From Aselliscus stoliczkanus (Eukaryota > Chordata > Mammalia > Chiroptera > Hipposideridae), in assembly GCA_033961575.1 (NCBI GenBank), contig CM066730.1, positions 132,374,023 to 132,438,022 of the forward strand: a stretch of DNA of 64,000 bases, given 5' to 3'. How positions within the stretch are numbered: the stretch's first letter is position 1; every line of letters starts with the position of its first letter. The notes beneath the pieces were generated by a model. The model did not search any database and was not told the origin of the DNA. It saw nothing but the letters and a program-made list of their open reading frames with translations. Shown here piece by piece: positions 11,734 to 24,289 of the stretch. The translations under genes and the position numbers were made by a program.

Positions 11734-11847
11734 AGGGCCGGCCGAGTGGTGCGGTGGTTAAGCGCTGGCCTTGGAAGCCAGCGGCCCCGGTTCGGTCCCA
11801 CATATGAGGGCCAGTGACACTGCCCTCAAAAAAAAAAATAAATAAAT
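11734..11847 (+). mobile_element. short tRNA-derived SINE (bat Rhin-like)
   Basis: This is the best-preserved copy in the window. The head 'gggccggccgagtggtgcgg' leads to a preserved anticodon-arm-like hairpin (ctggc ... gccag), box B 'ggttcggtccc', the 'gtgacactgccctc' end and an (A)nTAAATAAATAAA tail. A perfect 11-bp TSD 'aaagtatggta' flanks it (11723-11733 and 11848-11858). SINEs of this kind are transcribed by RNA polymerase III and mobilised by L1. Confidence 0.93.
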
Positions 11848-11882
11848 AAAGTATGGTAGGCATTGTGATGAGAGTTTACAGT

Positions 11883-12349
11883 ATTTTTATTTATTTTTAT
11901 TTCATTATTTTGTTTTTTAATTGGGGAATTAGGGGAGGAGAACAGCATTGAGGAATCGGGGAAGGGGAACAGACAAGCTGCCGTCTTTTTGTTCTTCAGT
12001 CTAGTTGCGGAGGACGTTGCTTCACTGGCCCATGTTGGTATCGTCATTGCGCTCTTCCCGGGTGAGGCAGATTGGTCTCCGGCCTCTGGATGGTGGCTCA
12101 CTGTGGCTATTGGCAGCTCATGCTGGCTGCTTGCTGCTCATGCTGGCTGCCGGCCACTCACTGTAGCCTATGGCAGCCCACTGCAGCAGGGGCTGTAGCC
12201 TACACTGTCACCGGGGCTCGCAGCCCAGCTCCAGGTGGAGCTGTTGTTAGCTGTAGAGAGCAGTGTCACTGGCCCTTATATGTGGGATCTGAACCGGGGC
12301 CAATGGTGTCCCAAGCCCGCTCTTAACCAATGCACCACTCAGCCGGCCC
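11883..12349 (-). mobile_element. composite bat SINE with internal duplications, antisense
   Basis: Read on the minus strand, the head (about 12349-12250) is the same tRNA-like unit as in the short SINEs. It is followed by a GC-rich internal body and a 3' part containing 'ggggaattaggggaggag' and 'gaggaatcggggaaggggaa' (plus-strand reading), ending in an AT-rich tail. The body carries tandem duplications: 'gctcatgctggctgc' at 12116 and 12136. It looks like a dimeric or chimeric SINE. The open frames over it (11826-12543) are by-products of its GC-rich body. No clear TSD was found. Confidence 0.75.
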
Positions 12350-12648
12350 AGAAAGTGCTTTTTGACGATGCGACTGAATTTTCTAGATTTTCACAGCAAC
12401 ATACTGAAGCCTGTGATGACTCTTCCATAGCTTTATTTATTGAGCCATCCTGGCACCTCACCTTAAGGCCACAGGGCTTTCCTGTTTACTTGGAAATCAG
12501 CACCCAGGGCTTATGCTACATATTCTTGAATAGGGTTTCCTAAAACGTTACAGAGCCTGAATATTTATTATCTGGCAACAACATGAACACAAGCCTAAAC
12601 TTGACTTTTGTTTTTTTTTGTCTGCACCTTATGACACTTCTCATTGAC

Positions 12649-12671
12649 CAAAAAAAAAAAAAAAAAAAAAA
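12649..12671 (+). repeat. poly(A) tract
   Basis: Twenty-odd A residues in unique DNA. No recognisable retroposon body lies directly upstream, so this is a simple homopolymer or the tail of an unrecognised old element. Confidence 0.8.
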
Positions 12672-12839
12672 ATTTCAGGGCTTTGAAACTTTGCTGCCAT
12701 GAGAATAAAGTCTACAGAGTAACTCTTAGTTTTAAAATGAAATCTTCCTTCAGCTAAGTATTCTCAAGTATGTAAGAGGATCGAAGACCAAGGCTTGTCC
12801 CATGCCATCTCACCAAATCACTTGAACTTGTGGGGACGC

Positions 12840-12985
12840 CTCACTTAAAGTGCTAAGCATTTAGGAAATATCCATGATCCAAACAGACAAAATTCCCTGC
12901 CCTCATGGATTTCACATTCCAGCTTTGAGTTGGGTGTGATGTGGGAAGAAATGGGGACAGGAAATAAACAATATATATGTCATAG
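12840..12985 (-). repeat. LINE-2 3'-end fragment, antisense
   Basis: 'gtgctaagcatttaggaaat' followed by 'ccctgccctcatggatttcac' is the reverse of the L2 3' end. Confidence 0.45.
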
Positions 12986-13069
12986 TATAGACTTTATCTT
13001 TCCCTGGATGGTTGTGCCCATTTCCATCTCCTTTGCATCTGTTTTTCCCTCTATCTGGAAAGGCTTCTT

Positions 13070-13185
13070 CTTCTTCTTCTTTTTTTTTTTTTGAGGGCAG
13101 TGTCACTGACCCTCATATGTGGGACCCGAACCAGGGCCGCTGGCTTCCCAAGCCAGCGCTTAACCACCGTGCCACTCGGCCTGCC
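13070..13185 (-). mobile_element. short tRNA-derived SINE, antisense
   Basis: Poly(T) then 'gagggcagtgtcactg' through 'gccactcggcctgccc' is the reverse complement of the short SINE. A 15-bp TSD 'ctggaaaggcttctt'/'ctggaaagccttctt' (13055-13069 and 13186-13200, one mismatch) bounds it. A TTC repeat beside the poly(T) extends the tail. A plus-strand frame of 104 codons crossing it is not a gene. Confidence 0.93.
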
Positions 13186-13200
13186 CTGGAAAGCCTTCTT

Positions 13201-14400
13201 TATCATCCAGAAAAACCAAAATCAAACAGCACCTCCTCTGTCAAGGCTGTGCTAGTGCTTCCTGGGGTCTTAGGGAGCTTTTTGCATAGTTCTTTTATGG
13301 CATTGATCAGACTGTCTTCTAATTGACATGATCTGTTTCCCTCTCTGAAGGACAAGCTCCTTCTAGGTAGGAACCCAGCAAGGACAAATTCTTAGTAAGC
13401 ATTGTATTACCAGAGCCACCAAGTACAGAGCCTATTAGAGTAACATCCTATATAGTACCCTGAATATTCAGTTAAATAATGAATGCAGCTTTAGTGAATC
13501 ATGAAAAAAAACAAAGATTAATTTTGAGGTTAGCTGTGATTAGAAGGTTTCCTTATATACCATCCACACCAAAGTTTGGATAGTTAATGCATAAGTTTAA
13601 GAAAGATTTTTCTTGATATAGAATTATTTTATACGAAATAAGTAGCATTGTTTTTACTAAAAATGGATTCAGAAGGCATGGCAATTCAAAAGCTAATTTT
13701 TAATTAGTTGACACAAATTGTCTTGAGAGAAATACCAATTTTATGACTTGCTTATCTTTTAAAATGCTTAATTTCACCAGTGATCATTTGGATAAGTTGA
13801 AGAGTATAGTTAAGATGTTTATTTTCTCCTACCTTTAATTATCACAAGGAAATTAAATTACTGTACTAATTATAAGAGGGAAGTCTTAGCCATCAGACTA
13901 GCTTACTGTGATGAGCACAGCAGAGTTTATTTGGGGAGCTACGATTTACAGCAGGGAATATTCTAAGAGCGGAAGTCCCTGCAGCTTTTAGATTACCTAC
14001 ATACACCCCACTGCAGTATTAGGTCTGTGATTTTGTAGGTGGGGCCCTCTCAAGACATTCTCTATCAGATTAGCTCTGGGCTTCTTTGCCAATGACCTCC
14101 TATCTTGGCATTTTCCTTGTCTGTCTTCAGCTTGCCTTCATTGATTCAACTATGCAATGAAACAGGAAACTGCCTTTCTGACAGAGGAAGGTTTTAGGAG
14201 CCGGCTAACATCTCTTCCTGCAGTCAACTCTCAGGGTAATTTTCGGTCTTTTTCTGAGCTGATAATAGCCTGAGCCATCTGCCTTTAAACGAGTTTATAA
14301 TACTAAGTACTACCTCACTTTTAATATTGAATAAGAATGTGTGTTCCTTCTAGATCTTTTCTCTATCAAAAAATCCAATCAAACAAACAGAAGAGAACCT
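13201..14400. other. unique sequence, no gene seen
   Basis: No young repeat and no coding frame of note. The block at about 13860-14300 is somewhat less AT-rich than its surroundings and repeat-free, but I can name no function. Confidence 0.4.
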
Positions 14401-14413
14401 TTTGCTTGACTTT

Positions 14414-14519
14414 TTTTTTTTTTTTTTGAGGGTAGGGTCACTGGCCCTCATGTGGGACCCGAACTGGGGCCACTGGCTTCCCAAGCCAGCGCTTAACCAC
14501 TGCACCACTCAACCGGACC
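14414..14519 (-). mobile_element. short tRNA-derived SINE, antisense
   Basis: Poly(T), 'gagggtagggtcactggccc', then 'ggcttcccaagccagcgct' and 'caccactcaaccggacc'. The TSD is 'ttgcttgacttt' (14402-14413 and 14520-14531). The CG sites of the head are partly decayed to TG/CA, so the copy is somewhat older than the 11.7-kb one. Confidence 0.92.
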
Positions 14520-14532
14520 TTGCTTGACTTTT

Positions 14533-15920
14533 AAAGACAATAATCTCATGGAAAAGTTTATTTTTCTGCCCAAAATTTGAAACAAGTGCATTCAGACTTC
14601 TTTTGCACCCGCCAACACCGAGCAAATAATGTGATGAATGATAGACTATGCAGCCTCAGTAGTGTGTGTTCTGCTTGAACAGGCTATATGCAGTTCCTTT
14701 AAATAGCGTAGGAAGAAAGAAGTAATGTAATTCTTCCAATAGTATACACAGTTTTTCTCATCAAAGTAGACTCACAGGCATTCTCTCATATACTGCTTGT
14801 GCTATGGCTAAAGTCTAAAGAGAAGGATAATGTCCACAGCACAGGAAAAAAAAAACCCCACATGAATACATTCTTGAAAGTCTTGGGTGTTTATGTCCCA
14901 GCTAAATAAATGAGTTGTACATTGAAATGAGTTTTTCTGTTGTCTGTACCTATCAGTGATGATCAGTAAAAGACAATGCGTTTGCATTTTTGTAAGGATT
15001 CAAGTTTTACTGGTTTTTATCTTTATCGCAGAGACCCAATCTCAGGCACATTTGCTGGCTTGGGTAATTAAAGCAAGGAGCTTTCTTTGAGCTGAAAAAA
15101 AAAAAAAAAAGAGTATTCTTCACAATGAAACTATACACAGCATTGTAACCTAATGGTTGTTAAAAATTTGCTCTTGCACAGTTTGAACAGTAGCTTTTGT
15201 GCAGTGTTTAGCTGTGACAAATACACTGTCAGGCTCTATAGATTTTCTATTATTTCAAAAGATAAACAAGTATTTACTGATTTCTAGGAACATTTACAAA
15301 TCTATACTTTGGCTTTTAATATGGTTGCCGTAGTAGCCAACATGGTTTTAGGTTAAGCTCATATCCTGCCTACTAAATTCACCAAATATAGGTGTGCCCT
15401 GCTTTAAGGATCATATAGTACAAAATAGATACATATACAACAAATAAATTGGTAAGTAATTTTCCTATAAAAATAATTCTTCTCATCGCTAAAGGATTTC
15501 CCTTAGGGTTCCTTTAAAGTTTATTTCCTCTACTGCATTGAATTGATTGTTTATATACAATTAATTGATGTGAGTGTAAGTGGAAATGTAGAACCCAGTG
15601 TTATTTTCTCACCTGAACTCACTGCTAGCTGTAGTTCAGTACAAACAAATACAGGTAAAGTAACAAAAACAAAAAGAAAAAGTCAAATGAGTTCAACTGG
15701 AAAAAATATAAATATACACTTAACTCTTAAGAAGTTATATAAAAACAGATGAATCTTTATCAGGCAGAGAGCCTAGAAGAATACATTAGGCAGGTTCCTA
15801 AGCCTTTCATTGTTGAACCTCAAAAATACTTTACCACTTATAATTCAACAGTCTTTTAACAGTGATGTTCCATTTTGATCATTGTAAATGGCCATCTAAG
15901 GTTGACTGAGCCAGGGAGTC
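14533..15920. other. unique sequence, nothing recognised
   Basis: AT-rich DNA with a poly(A) run near 15094-15110. No gene, RNA or identifiable repeat. The 69-codon plus-strand frame at 15543-15752 is unremarkable. Confidence 0.4.
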
Positions 15921-16009
15921 ACCTCAAAGATTTTGATAAACACAAATAGACTCTTGTGGGTTGAGCAACACTTGCCCGAAGTTTTTTCCTCCCAAAATAG
16001 AATACAACT

Positions 16010-16555
16010 CTACTTTAATGAAAACCCGATTTGTTTCCATAGAACACAACCTACCCGGTCTCTGCCTCCAGGCTGGCCCCACACATCGGCCCTGTCCTTC
16101 TCTGCTGTAAGACTTTCATAGCTATCAGGATAAAGCTGAAGCGATTATAAGGGCTTATCTAGCCCTGTCTACCTTTTCAGCATTGTCTCAGGCAATCACT
16201 TCCTTTCATATGATTTGGAATGACAACAGTTTTTTCATTTTTCCCCCCAAAATGAATAATGCTAAGCTTTGTTATACATGGAAGGTCTTTCTTGTGATTC
16301 TCTGTCTTGTGATGGCCTACTTAACCATCAGAATTCTGGCTCACTTCGTTTATGCCTCAATCTGCCATAGGTGTAGCCAAGAGCAGGCTGTGCACACATC
16401 TATCATTGTTTTAACACACTGATTTATAACTGTTGGTTTATTTGTAGGTTTACTCTGTCTGATGGTTATAGAACTTTGGATCCTAGAAGACTAGCACAGT
16501 ACCTAGTATATAGTAAGTGTTCAACAAATATATGTTGGAAATGTGAATGAATCAA
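16010..16555 (+). repeat. LINE-2-like fragment, sense
   Basis: The 3' portion 'ctagcacagtacctagtata' followed by 'gtaagtgttcaacaaatat' is an L2 3' end. The upstream part ('tgcctccaggctggcccc', 'ccctgtctaccttttcagc') fits L2 loosely. Confidence 0.4.
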
Positions 16556-16789
16556 CCATTTTAATGGAAACGTGGACTTTTTTAAAAGTTGATTTGAACA
16601 GCATATCAGTACCAAAAAAATCTTCTGGATTTTCAACAAAATGCTAACCAATTTATAAATAATATCAAGGTGATGAGACAAGCAGTAAAGAGGCTAATAT
16701 TTGTTGAGTTAATTCTTTGGACCAGGCACTGTGACTAAGTACTTTTACATCTCATTTAAATACCATGATCAAACACATAATACCATTTT

Positions 16790-17030
16790 TCATATTTTAT
16801 TCTTAATATGAACTTAGCATTTATTGAGTGCTTCATATGTGCCAATAACTACAATATATTAGGTGATCCGCTCATCACTTACATTTCACAGTATTTCAAG
16901 GAATGCATTATAATTTAATTTACAAACAAGAGAATTAGTGCTCAGACCTGCCCAACGTCATACAGTTGGTAAACAATGAAGCTGGGATTTTCATCCATAT
17001 CAATCTAGTTCTCTAAGCAGTGTGTGTTTC
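16790..17030 (-). repeat. MIR-type SINE fragment, antisense
   Basis: 'ttattgagtgcttcatatgt' then 'ctgcccaacgtcatacagtt' and 'gaagctgggattttcatcc' is the antisense MIR pattern. Confidence 0.5.
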
Positions 17031-17039
17031 ATTGAAACA

Positions 17040-19630
17040 TCACATTTCACAAACTGTTTTCCTTTAAGATATTAATAGGTATTTTACCCCCTTTTTATAT
17101 TAGATAAGCTTAAATTATTTTTCCATTTTAAATATATCTTCTTTTTAGAAATCCACTATGACACTAGTTGTATCTCATAGCTCTAAAACCATCAGGAAAC
17201 CCACTTAACTGTCTAATCAAATGTTTTCTAGTTTTAACAAACCACCTTCTTTTTATTTCATCACAAATCACTTATGTTTCACTCCTTAAAGTTCATGAAG
17301 TCCTCAATTAAAGTTATATTAAAATGGGGTAAAAGGGGTTTTGGGTTTTTTTTTTACACAAGTATCTTCTGAATTCCATTGTTGATGGGAAGAAAAAAAT
17401 TCTAAGCTCCTTTTCCTTTCATGTCCTTTACATCTTCACTTGACCTTAGAAAAAAACATGATCAGGAAAAATTGTGGTCTTATTTATAAGAACTAATGGT
17501 GCTCAGAATTAAGAGTAAGAGTGCTTTGCTTTTCTGGTTTACTCATCAACACCACCAAAAGGATTCATGGAATGAACTGCCTAAGGTCTGTGCTAGGAAC
17601 TCTGCAAAATAACTATGCCAGCCATAGTCTCTGTCCTTTAGAAGCATTGACATTCAGAGTAGCTGGAAACTTAAATAATTCCTGAACAAGTAATGACTAT
17701 GCTTAAAATGTATGCTTAGTTTCCTCTATTTTGATGTATATATAAATCTGGGATTCTGAGATGACATAAGAGTAAATCAATGAAACATCACACAAATCAC
17801 TGCTTGACATCCATTGTCTCCCACCTACCCACAATTCCATGTTTCTTACTGTTTTAACTCTCAAAAAGAAGACACAATTCATAGAAAATAGAAACATTTA
17901 AACAATGCAGAGTATTTTACATCTAGCTCTTAAAAAAAAAAACAACCCCAAGAATTAAAAAATATTCAACTGTGTATTAGCCACATAAAAATATATATTT
18001 GAGTGGTTAAAAAAAATCTTTATACTTTGTAATAATGGCTCATTATGCTATATTTCTTTTTGTAAGAGTCTAATAGAAGAAAGCTTTTCAAAAATAGTCT
18101 TATTTTAAAATTCAAGTGGGAAAAAAATGAAAATCCTTCCCAAATTTTACCCTGGCCTGATGAAACAGATCATTCATTCTAGCAGAAAACCTCCACTTAA
18201 TTCACTACCTATGCCTGTAACTTAAAAAAAAAAGATAAAGAACTTTTAATATATGAATGAACTCAAACCATTTTTCTTAAACATTGTAGAATTTTACAAA
18301 GCATTCCATTTTCCCCAGTCTTTTTGCTTACTTTAAATTTCTTATTATTCGGTGATTTTACATATGAAACCATGTCTCAGCTCTGTTCCTGAACTGTCAG
18401 ATGAAGTTTGTTGTTCATAACATGACCAACACCTACCAGATCCATGAATGTCGCCGGGGAGGAGGCAAATCACTAACATGCAACATCCTGAAGAGCTGGT
18501 ACTCTATCAATATCCCACCATTCAGGAACTCAGTTCATTTTCATTAATTTCCCCGTGTTCTTGCTGCCACATCGTAATTGCTTAGCTCTTTGTCCTTTGA
18601 TTTTTCTTTCCGACAGCATGCCACTTCGAGTTGCAGGGTAGATGTTGTTTTCGATACGAATACAAATGACTTAGCCTTTAACATGTAAGCGTTCAACTGG
18701 AACATCATCAGTAGTTTCCTTTAGATATTAAATGAGACCATCGGTCTGCAGTCAAATCTGAATGCTAACTTCCCATGCTGTGTGTAGTAGTATGTCTTCT
18801 AATTTACTTCAGAGAAGGAAAGCATTTGAAGCTTCCAAAATTGTTGAAAAACCTCCCTTTAAACTGTATCCTGTGTTTTCTTTCTCATTTTGCATGTTCT
18901 CCTCCATGCCTGGTGATACGTCAGTGTGTTTTTATGTCTTCATTTAACCAAAGGAGCGATCAGATTAGTCAAATAAAATTCTGTCTCCTTCTACCTTTTT
19001 GCCTTGCGTCTGGAGCTATCAAACCTCCTGTCTGACTCATTCTGCATTGTTTAGCCCATTCAGAGCACGATGAAAGAACACCTAACACACAGGGTCAGAT
19101 TTCCTGAATGACATATGTTATACCACAACAAAGGAGAAAACCCTGGAGAGATTATAAGTCCTTTTCATCACAGGAGATTACAGAGCAAGGAAAATGTCTA
19201 TGTTACACAAAGAAATAACAGTGTGACTAGAATAACGGATTCCACTTTGTCCAGGTTTGAGACCCACACCCCTGACTGCTCTCAGCACTCTGATGTGTAT
19301 TTAAACGTCCACTTCTGGCCCAGGAAGACTGGCCTTTAGCGGATACGACAGTCCTTGAAGGCCATTAGGATCATCATGAACACAGCACAGCAGTAACAGG
19401 TTCAAAGATCCTCAGATCCCCGAAGAACTAAAAGCATCTCCCAGAGTGATAAATCATACCCCAAAGACATACAACAGAGAGGACAAGGGTCCCCGCATTC
19501 TGGGTCTTTGGATAGAATATGATCATTGGCACAGCTCACACTGACACCCACTGGTTTACAATGAAATGAGGAGATATGTCTTAATGGCTTTGCCTTTGTC
19601 TCTCATTGTGGGACTTATTCTAATTTATTA
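17040..19630. other. unique sequence, no gene seen
   Basis: About 2.6 kb without a recognisable repeat or coding frame. The block at about 18300-19060 is repeat-free and slightly less AT-biased. It holds overlapping frames of 61 and 86 codons with no domain. I can support no exon. Confidence 0.4.
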
Positions 19631-19859
19631 TCCTTCTAGATCTTGATAATCCTGTATTATTACTGGATTTGTGCTCCTAGAAGGGGTACCTGGTATTTCT
19701 TTATTACAGATTTTCCTCTACCTTTCAACTTCCCAAACCTCACAATGTCTCAGAGAAGCTGACCTGAGGACAGGACTCATTTTATGTGGTGGCAGCTACA
19801 GGTATAAAAAAAATAAAAGGTACACAGACAATCAAAACTTAGACATGAAAACCAGTCTT

Positions 19860-20395
19860 CTAACTGGTCCTCTTATGTCCTTGCCCCATTACAGTCTATT
19901 TTCAAAATAGCAACCAGAGTAATTCTTTAAAAGCCTAACTCAGATCACATCATTCATCAGCTGAACAACTTCCAATGGATCCCCATTTCATTCAAGGTGA
20001 GAGCCAAACCCCTTACAACGGCCTACAAGACCCTAGACAGAATCCCCATCCGCTCCCTAACCCCACTGCTCACTCAATTTAAGCTGCACTGGCCCCATGC
20101 CAGATATGCTTCTGCCTCAGGAATTTTTCAATTACTATTCTCTGTACGTACCATGCTCTTGCCCAGGTCCAGCTATGGCTCACTCCCACACTTTCTTAAG
20201 TCATTGCTCAAATGGCATTTGCACAGCATTTATCACTTTCTAACATACATACTTTATTTACTGTGTGTCTCATCTGTATCCTCCCACTAGCATGTGGCTT
20301 CAAGAGAAACAAGATGCCTGTATTGTTTCCATTGCTTTATTGTTGGTGCCTACTCTAGCACCAAGTAGGTGTTCAATAAATAGTTATTGAAAAAT
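19860..20395 (+). repeat. LINE-2 3' region, sense
   Basis: 'cagatcacatcattcatcag', 'cccatttcattcaaggtgag', 'gctgcactggccccatgcca' and the terminal 'caagtaggtgttcaataaat' are in L2 order. This is one of the better-preserved L2 copies here. The 97-codon frame at 19997-20290 is a remnant or chance frame inside it. Confidence 0.7.
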
Positions 20396-20929
20396 TAATT
20401 AATGAATAAATTAATAAAAACGAGTGCCAGTCTACAGGCTTGCAGCTAACAAAGAAGACAGTTGGCCTAGTTTATAATTAAATCGAAGTCGTTTTCATCA
20501 AAATCATATTTTGGGTCACGGTGAATGTTCAAGGTAACTCTCCCATAGGAAAAGGCTTTATTTACTTATTTTTTTTCTCTGCTGGTTTAGGGAGCAATAT
20601 AATTGTTGAGAAGAGCTAAACAGAGAGGAGAGAGGCATTGGTGAATGTGGTTCGTTTAATCCAACCAGGTAAAGTGATGACTTTTGAGAAGGCTAATAAA
20701 GGATTGTTTGTAGATTATGAAGGAAATATAAAATTAGAGAAGGCTATCTGGGAAGACTTGATAAGGGGAATTTTAAAGATGACATGTGGCTAATTCACCA
20801 CCACAACCACAACAAGAGACTATGCTTTTACTCATGGGAACAGAGGAAAAAAAGGCACCTTATATTATTTTTCAATGTCATAGGATTATCAAAGAGCTTA
20901 AGTTTCTTAAAAACAAACAAACAAAAAAC

Positions 20930-21900
20930 AAGGTTTATTGAGACATAATTCATATGCCTTAAATTTCAACTTTATAAAATGTCCAATTCAATAGTTACCA
21001 GTGTATTCATAAATGTATAACCATCACCACTATCCAATTTTAGCACATTTTCATCACCCCCAAAAGAAACCCCATCTCTATTTACCCCTTCCTTAGCCCC
21101 TGGCAACCACTAACATACTTTCTGTTTCTATTGATTTATCTATTCTGAACATGTGGTATAAATGGAATCATACACTATGTGGCTTATTTCACTTAACATA
21201 AAGTTTTCAAGATTCATTCATGTTATAACCCATCCCAGTACTTCATTATTTTTTATTGCTGAAAAATATTCCATTTTATGGATATATCACATTTTGTTTA
21301 TTCTGATTGCCATTTGAGTACTTTCGACTTTTGGGCTATTATATGTGAATAATGCTTCTATGAACACTCATATACAACTTTTTGTGTAGATGTATGTTTT
21401 CATTTTTTCTGGATATACATCTAGGAGTAAAATTGCTGGATCATATCATAACTCTGTATTTTACATTTTGAGGGATAGCTAAACTGTTTCCAAAGTGGCT
21501 GCACCATTTTTCAATGTCATCAACAATGTATAAGGGTTCCAATTTCTCTACATCCCTCCAAAATTTGCTATTGGCTGTTTTTTACATTATAGCCATCTTA
21601 GTGGGTGTGAGGTGGTATCTATTCTGGTTTTGATTTGCATTTCCCTAATGACTAATGATGTTGAGCATCTTTTCATGTGGATATTGGCCATTTGTGCATT
21701 TTATTTGGAGAAATGTCTATTCAAGTCATGTGCCATTTTTTAAATTGGGTTAGTTGGCTTTTTATGGTTGAGTTGTAAGAGTTCTTTATATATTCTGGAA
21801 ATAACTCCTTTGTAGAATATATGATTTACAAATATTTTCTCCCATTTTAATGGTTGTATTTTCACTTTTTAATGGTTTTCTTGGAGGTACAAAATTTTTT
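20930..21900 (-). mobile_element. old L1 3' portion (ORF2 C-terminus and 3'UTR), antisense
   Basis: The stretch from 'aggtttattgagacataatt' through 'ccctggcaaccac', 'ctggatatacatctaggagt', 'gtggctgcaccatttttcaa' and 'tcttagtgggtgtgaggtgg' to 'ttcttggaggtac' is the familiar antisense reading of an old mammalian L1 3'UTR plus the ORF2 C-terminal region. It is strongly diverged, with no open frame and no clear TSD or poly(T). It is much older than the 54-61 kb copy. Confidence 0.8.
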
Positions 21901-22104
21901 GATCTTAATGAAGCCCAAGCACACAGTTAATAAGCTAGAGTGGCAGTGCAGGGATTCAAATGAAAGTTAAAAAATCTAAGTGTGAGAGACACAGGTTGCT
22001 CAAGGCCACTCATCTAGGAGATGTCAGAGTCAGGGCTCCCACCTGTCATCTGACTATGTATCATGTGCAGTATGCCCTACTGCTTATAACAGATATTGTT
22101 GGTC

Positions 22105-22206
22105 ATTTTTTTTGAGGGCAGTGTTACTGGCCCTCGTATGTGGGACTGAACCGGGGCTGCTGGCATCCCAAGCCAGCGCTTAACCACCGCGCCACTCGGC
22201 CGGCCC
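22105..22206 (-). mobile_element. short tRNA-derived SINE, antisense
   Basis: Poly(T), 'gagggcagtgttactggccc' through 'gccactcggccggccc' matches the short SINE family. A 16-bp TSD 'acagatattgttggtc'/'acagatactgttggtc' (22089-22104 and 22207-22222, one mismatch) encloses it. Confidence 0.94.
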
Positions 22207-22222
22207 ACAGATACTGTTGGTC

Positions 22223-23070
22223 TTTTAATAAGAGCCTAACTACTGGCAGCAGAAATTCCTCCTCATGGCAAAAAAGGGTCACACATGTGATATACGTTAC
22301 TCTAGGTTCTTGTCTGCAAAACAGCTCTCTTTTAGTTTTCTACTAAAGCATGTCTTGCTGATGGAGTGGATCCTGGCTTCCAGTTGCGAGAGCTGGGCCG
22401 CATCAGGAAATAACTGGAAGAAAAATGATGGCAGAGACATGCATAGTTACAGACAAACATATCTCAAGATTTGTGCTTAAAGCTCATGAGGAGGAAAAGC
22501 AACAAGGAATACATGTTATGTGACAGCACAAAGACACATAGACTGTCCATCAAAGGCTAACATGAAAGCCACCAAAACCACTTCACCTGAGCAGGCTGCT
22601 TCATCTAGTAATAAGTCACGCAGCAGTGCCAGGTGGAGATCGTCCATAGGCTGGCCCAGAAAATCTGAAGTGTGATGGACAGCTAGACAGCTTGTAAGTT
22701 CTTAAACTAGGCAACACATTTTATATCACTAATTTTCAACCTCACTAGTTTTAAATGACATTAAAAAAATTATTTTGCTCAGGAACAATTTTACATGCTG
22801 AAATGTGGCTTAATTGGTTAAAGTATTTTATAATAAATGTGTTTCTGAACAAAATCTTATGGGCTGAAAAAATTTTAAAAGTTATTTCTAAGCTAACTCC
22901 TTTAATGAGTATTTCTTTGATATGAAAAAAAATTAGAATCTGTATTATTTGACTTAGAAATAACAAGAGCAGTAAGAATGATTAATAGTAACATGCAATA
23001 ATTAATATATCAGTAATAGCAGTAGTATTATTACTAAAAATAATAGTGATAAGAGATTAATAATAGTACT
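22223..23070. other. unique sequence, nothing recognised
   Basis: Short chance frames only. An AT-rich stretch of ATA/TAA trinucleotides lies at 22970-23080. Confidence 0.4.
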
Positions 23071-23074
23071 AATA

Positions 23075-23350
23075 AATACATTTATCATTGCATTTATTCC
23101 TCATCACAAACTTCTAGGGAAAGTATCCTTATCTCCATTTTACAGATAAGGAAACAGGTTCAGATTCAATCTCAACAAATATCAGTGTATCAGGTATTAT
23201 GCCAGGTACTGCCACTCAGGCTATCTTATCTACAATTCACAGTACCAGTTGAGGCAGTTATTGTTAATGTCGTTCTGCAGATGAGTCTTAGGGAGAATTA
23301 AAAGTTGCCCAGTCCTACAGCTAGTAAGAGGCAGCGAAGGAATTTGAGCA
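23075..23350 (-). repeat. MIR-type SINE fragment, antisense
   Basis: 'ctccattttacagataagga', then a second arm 'ttgcccagtcctacagctag' and 'aggaatttgagcacagttct' give the antisense MIR pattern, possibly as two overlapping copies. Confidence 0.65.
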
Positions 23351-24289
23351 CAGTTCTTTGGAGTTAAAGGTAGTCCTTGCTCTTCTAGTACAAGACCATA
23401 GTTTCTGAGAAAATGTTTATCAATAAAACTGAGTTTGACAGAAAGTTTTCTTGGTGGTTATATAAATGTATTTTGTGTCAATAAGAAAAACAACAAAGAC
23501 AACAAAAAATAGTTAACATTCATTGAACACTTACTATATGTCAAATTTTGGATTGAGTAAGCACTTCGAACTTATTGTCATTTAATTCTTATGGCAACCC
23601 TATGTTATTATCTCAATTTAGACTATTGAAAATTAAAACTAAGAGGAGTTCAGAAACCTATTCATGACCACTTCAAGTCACATTGAATTGGCCTTTTGTT
23701 TTTTACAGACAAAAACACATCAGGTAATTCATTTACCCATTATCCTAATAACTGATTATCTTAACTCATTCCTCAGTTTATCTCAGGCCCAGCACCAACT
23801 CATTTACACATTGTGACAGGGAGCCAGGATAGACTGGGTAGTAAACAGATCTGTAGCCATGAAACAGACAGAACCTAGCTGGCTTATCAGAGATGACGTA
23901 GATTCTATGTGTGTGTGTGGGGGAAGATAAAAGTCACTAGAATGGCAGAAAGCAAAAGTCTGCAAACCCATGAACTTGACCACTAAAGAGCCCTGTGAAA
24001 GCATAGTTTGTCCTGTGCATTCATTTTCAATTAGGGATAAAGTGAGGAGGCAGAAAATCCTTGGAGCCTCAAGTCACCTCAGCACAGACCACTTTGTACT
24101 ATAAAAGCTTGGAGCTTCCAAAACCCTTACATATCAAACACTTTGGTTTTCGCAGCACTCAAAAGTTCTTGGCTTAAAACTACAGCTATTTGATGAATAC
24201 CTACTTGTCATTGATAAGTACTCAAATTGGCAGGGATGAGTGTCAAGGGCTTTAGATGGTTTTTTAATTTAATACTCCAAAGAAGCTTA

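Noticed and set aside
11734..11847. A functional tRNA gene in the GGCCGAGTGG... head.
   Set aside because: The same head recurs in every short SINE with poly(A) and TSD, and there is no acceptor stem closing or terminator at the right place. It is a SINE, not a tRNA gene.
12235..12543. 102-codon plus-strand frame with Trp/Cys-rich product and neighbours at 11989 and 12072.
   Set aside because: All three fall in the GC-rich body of an antisense SINE.
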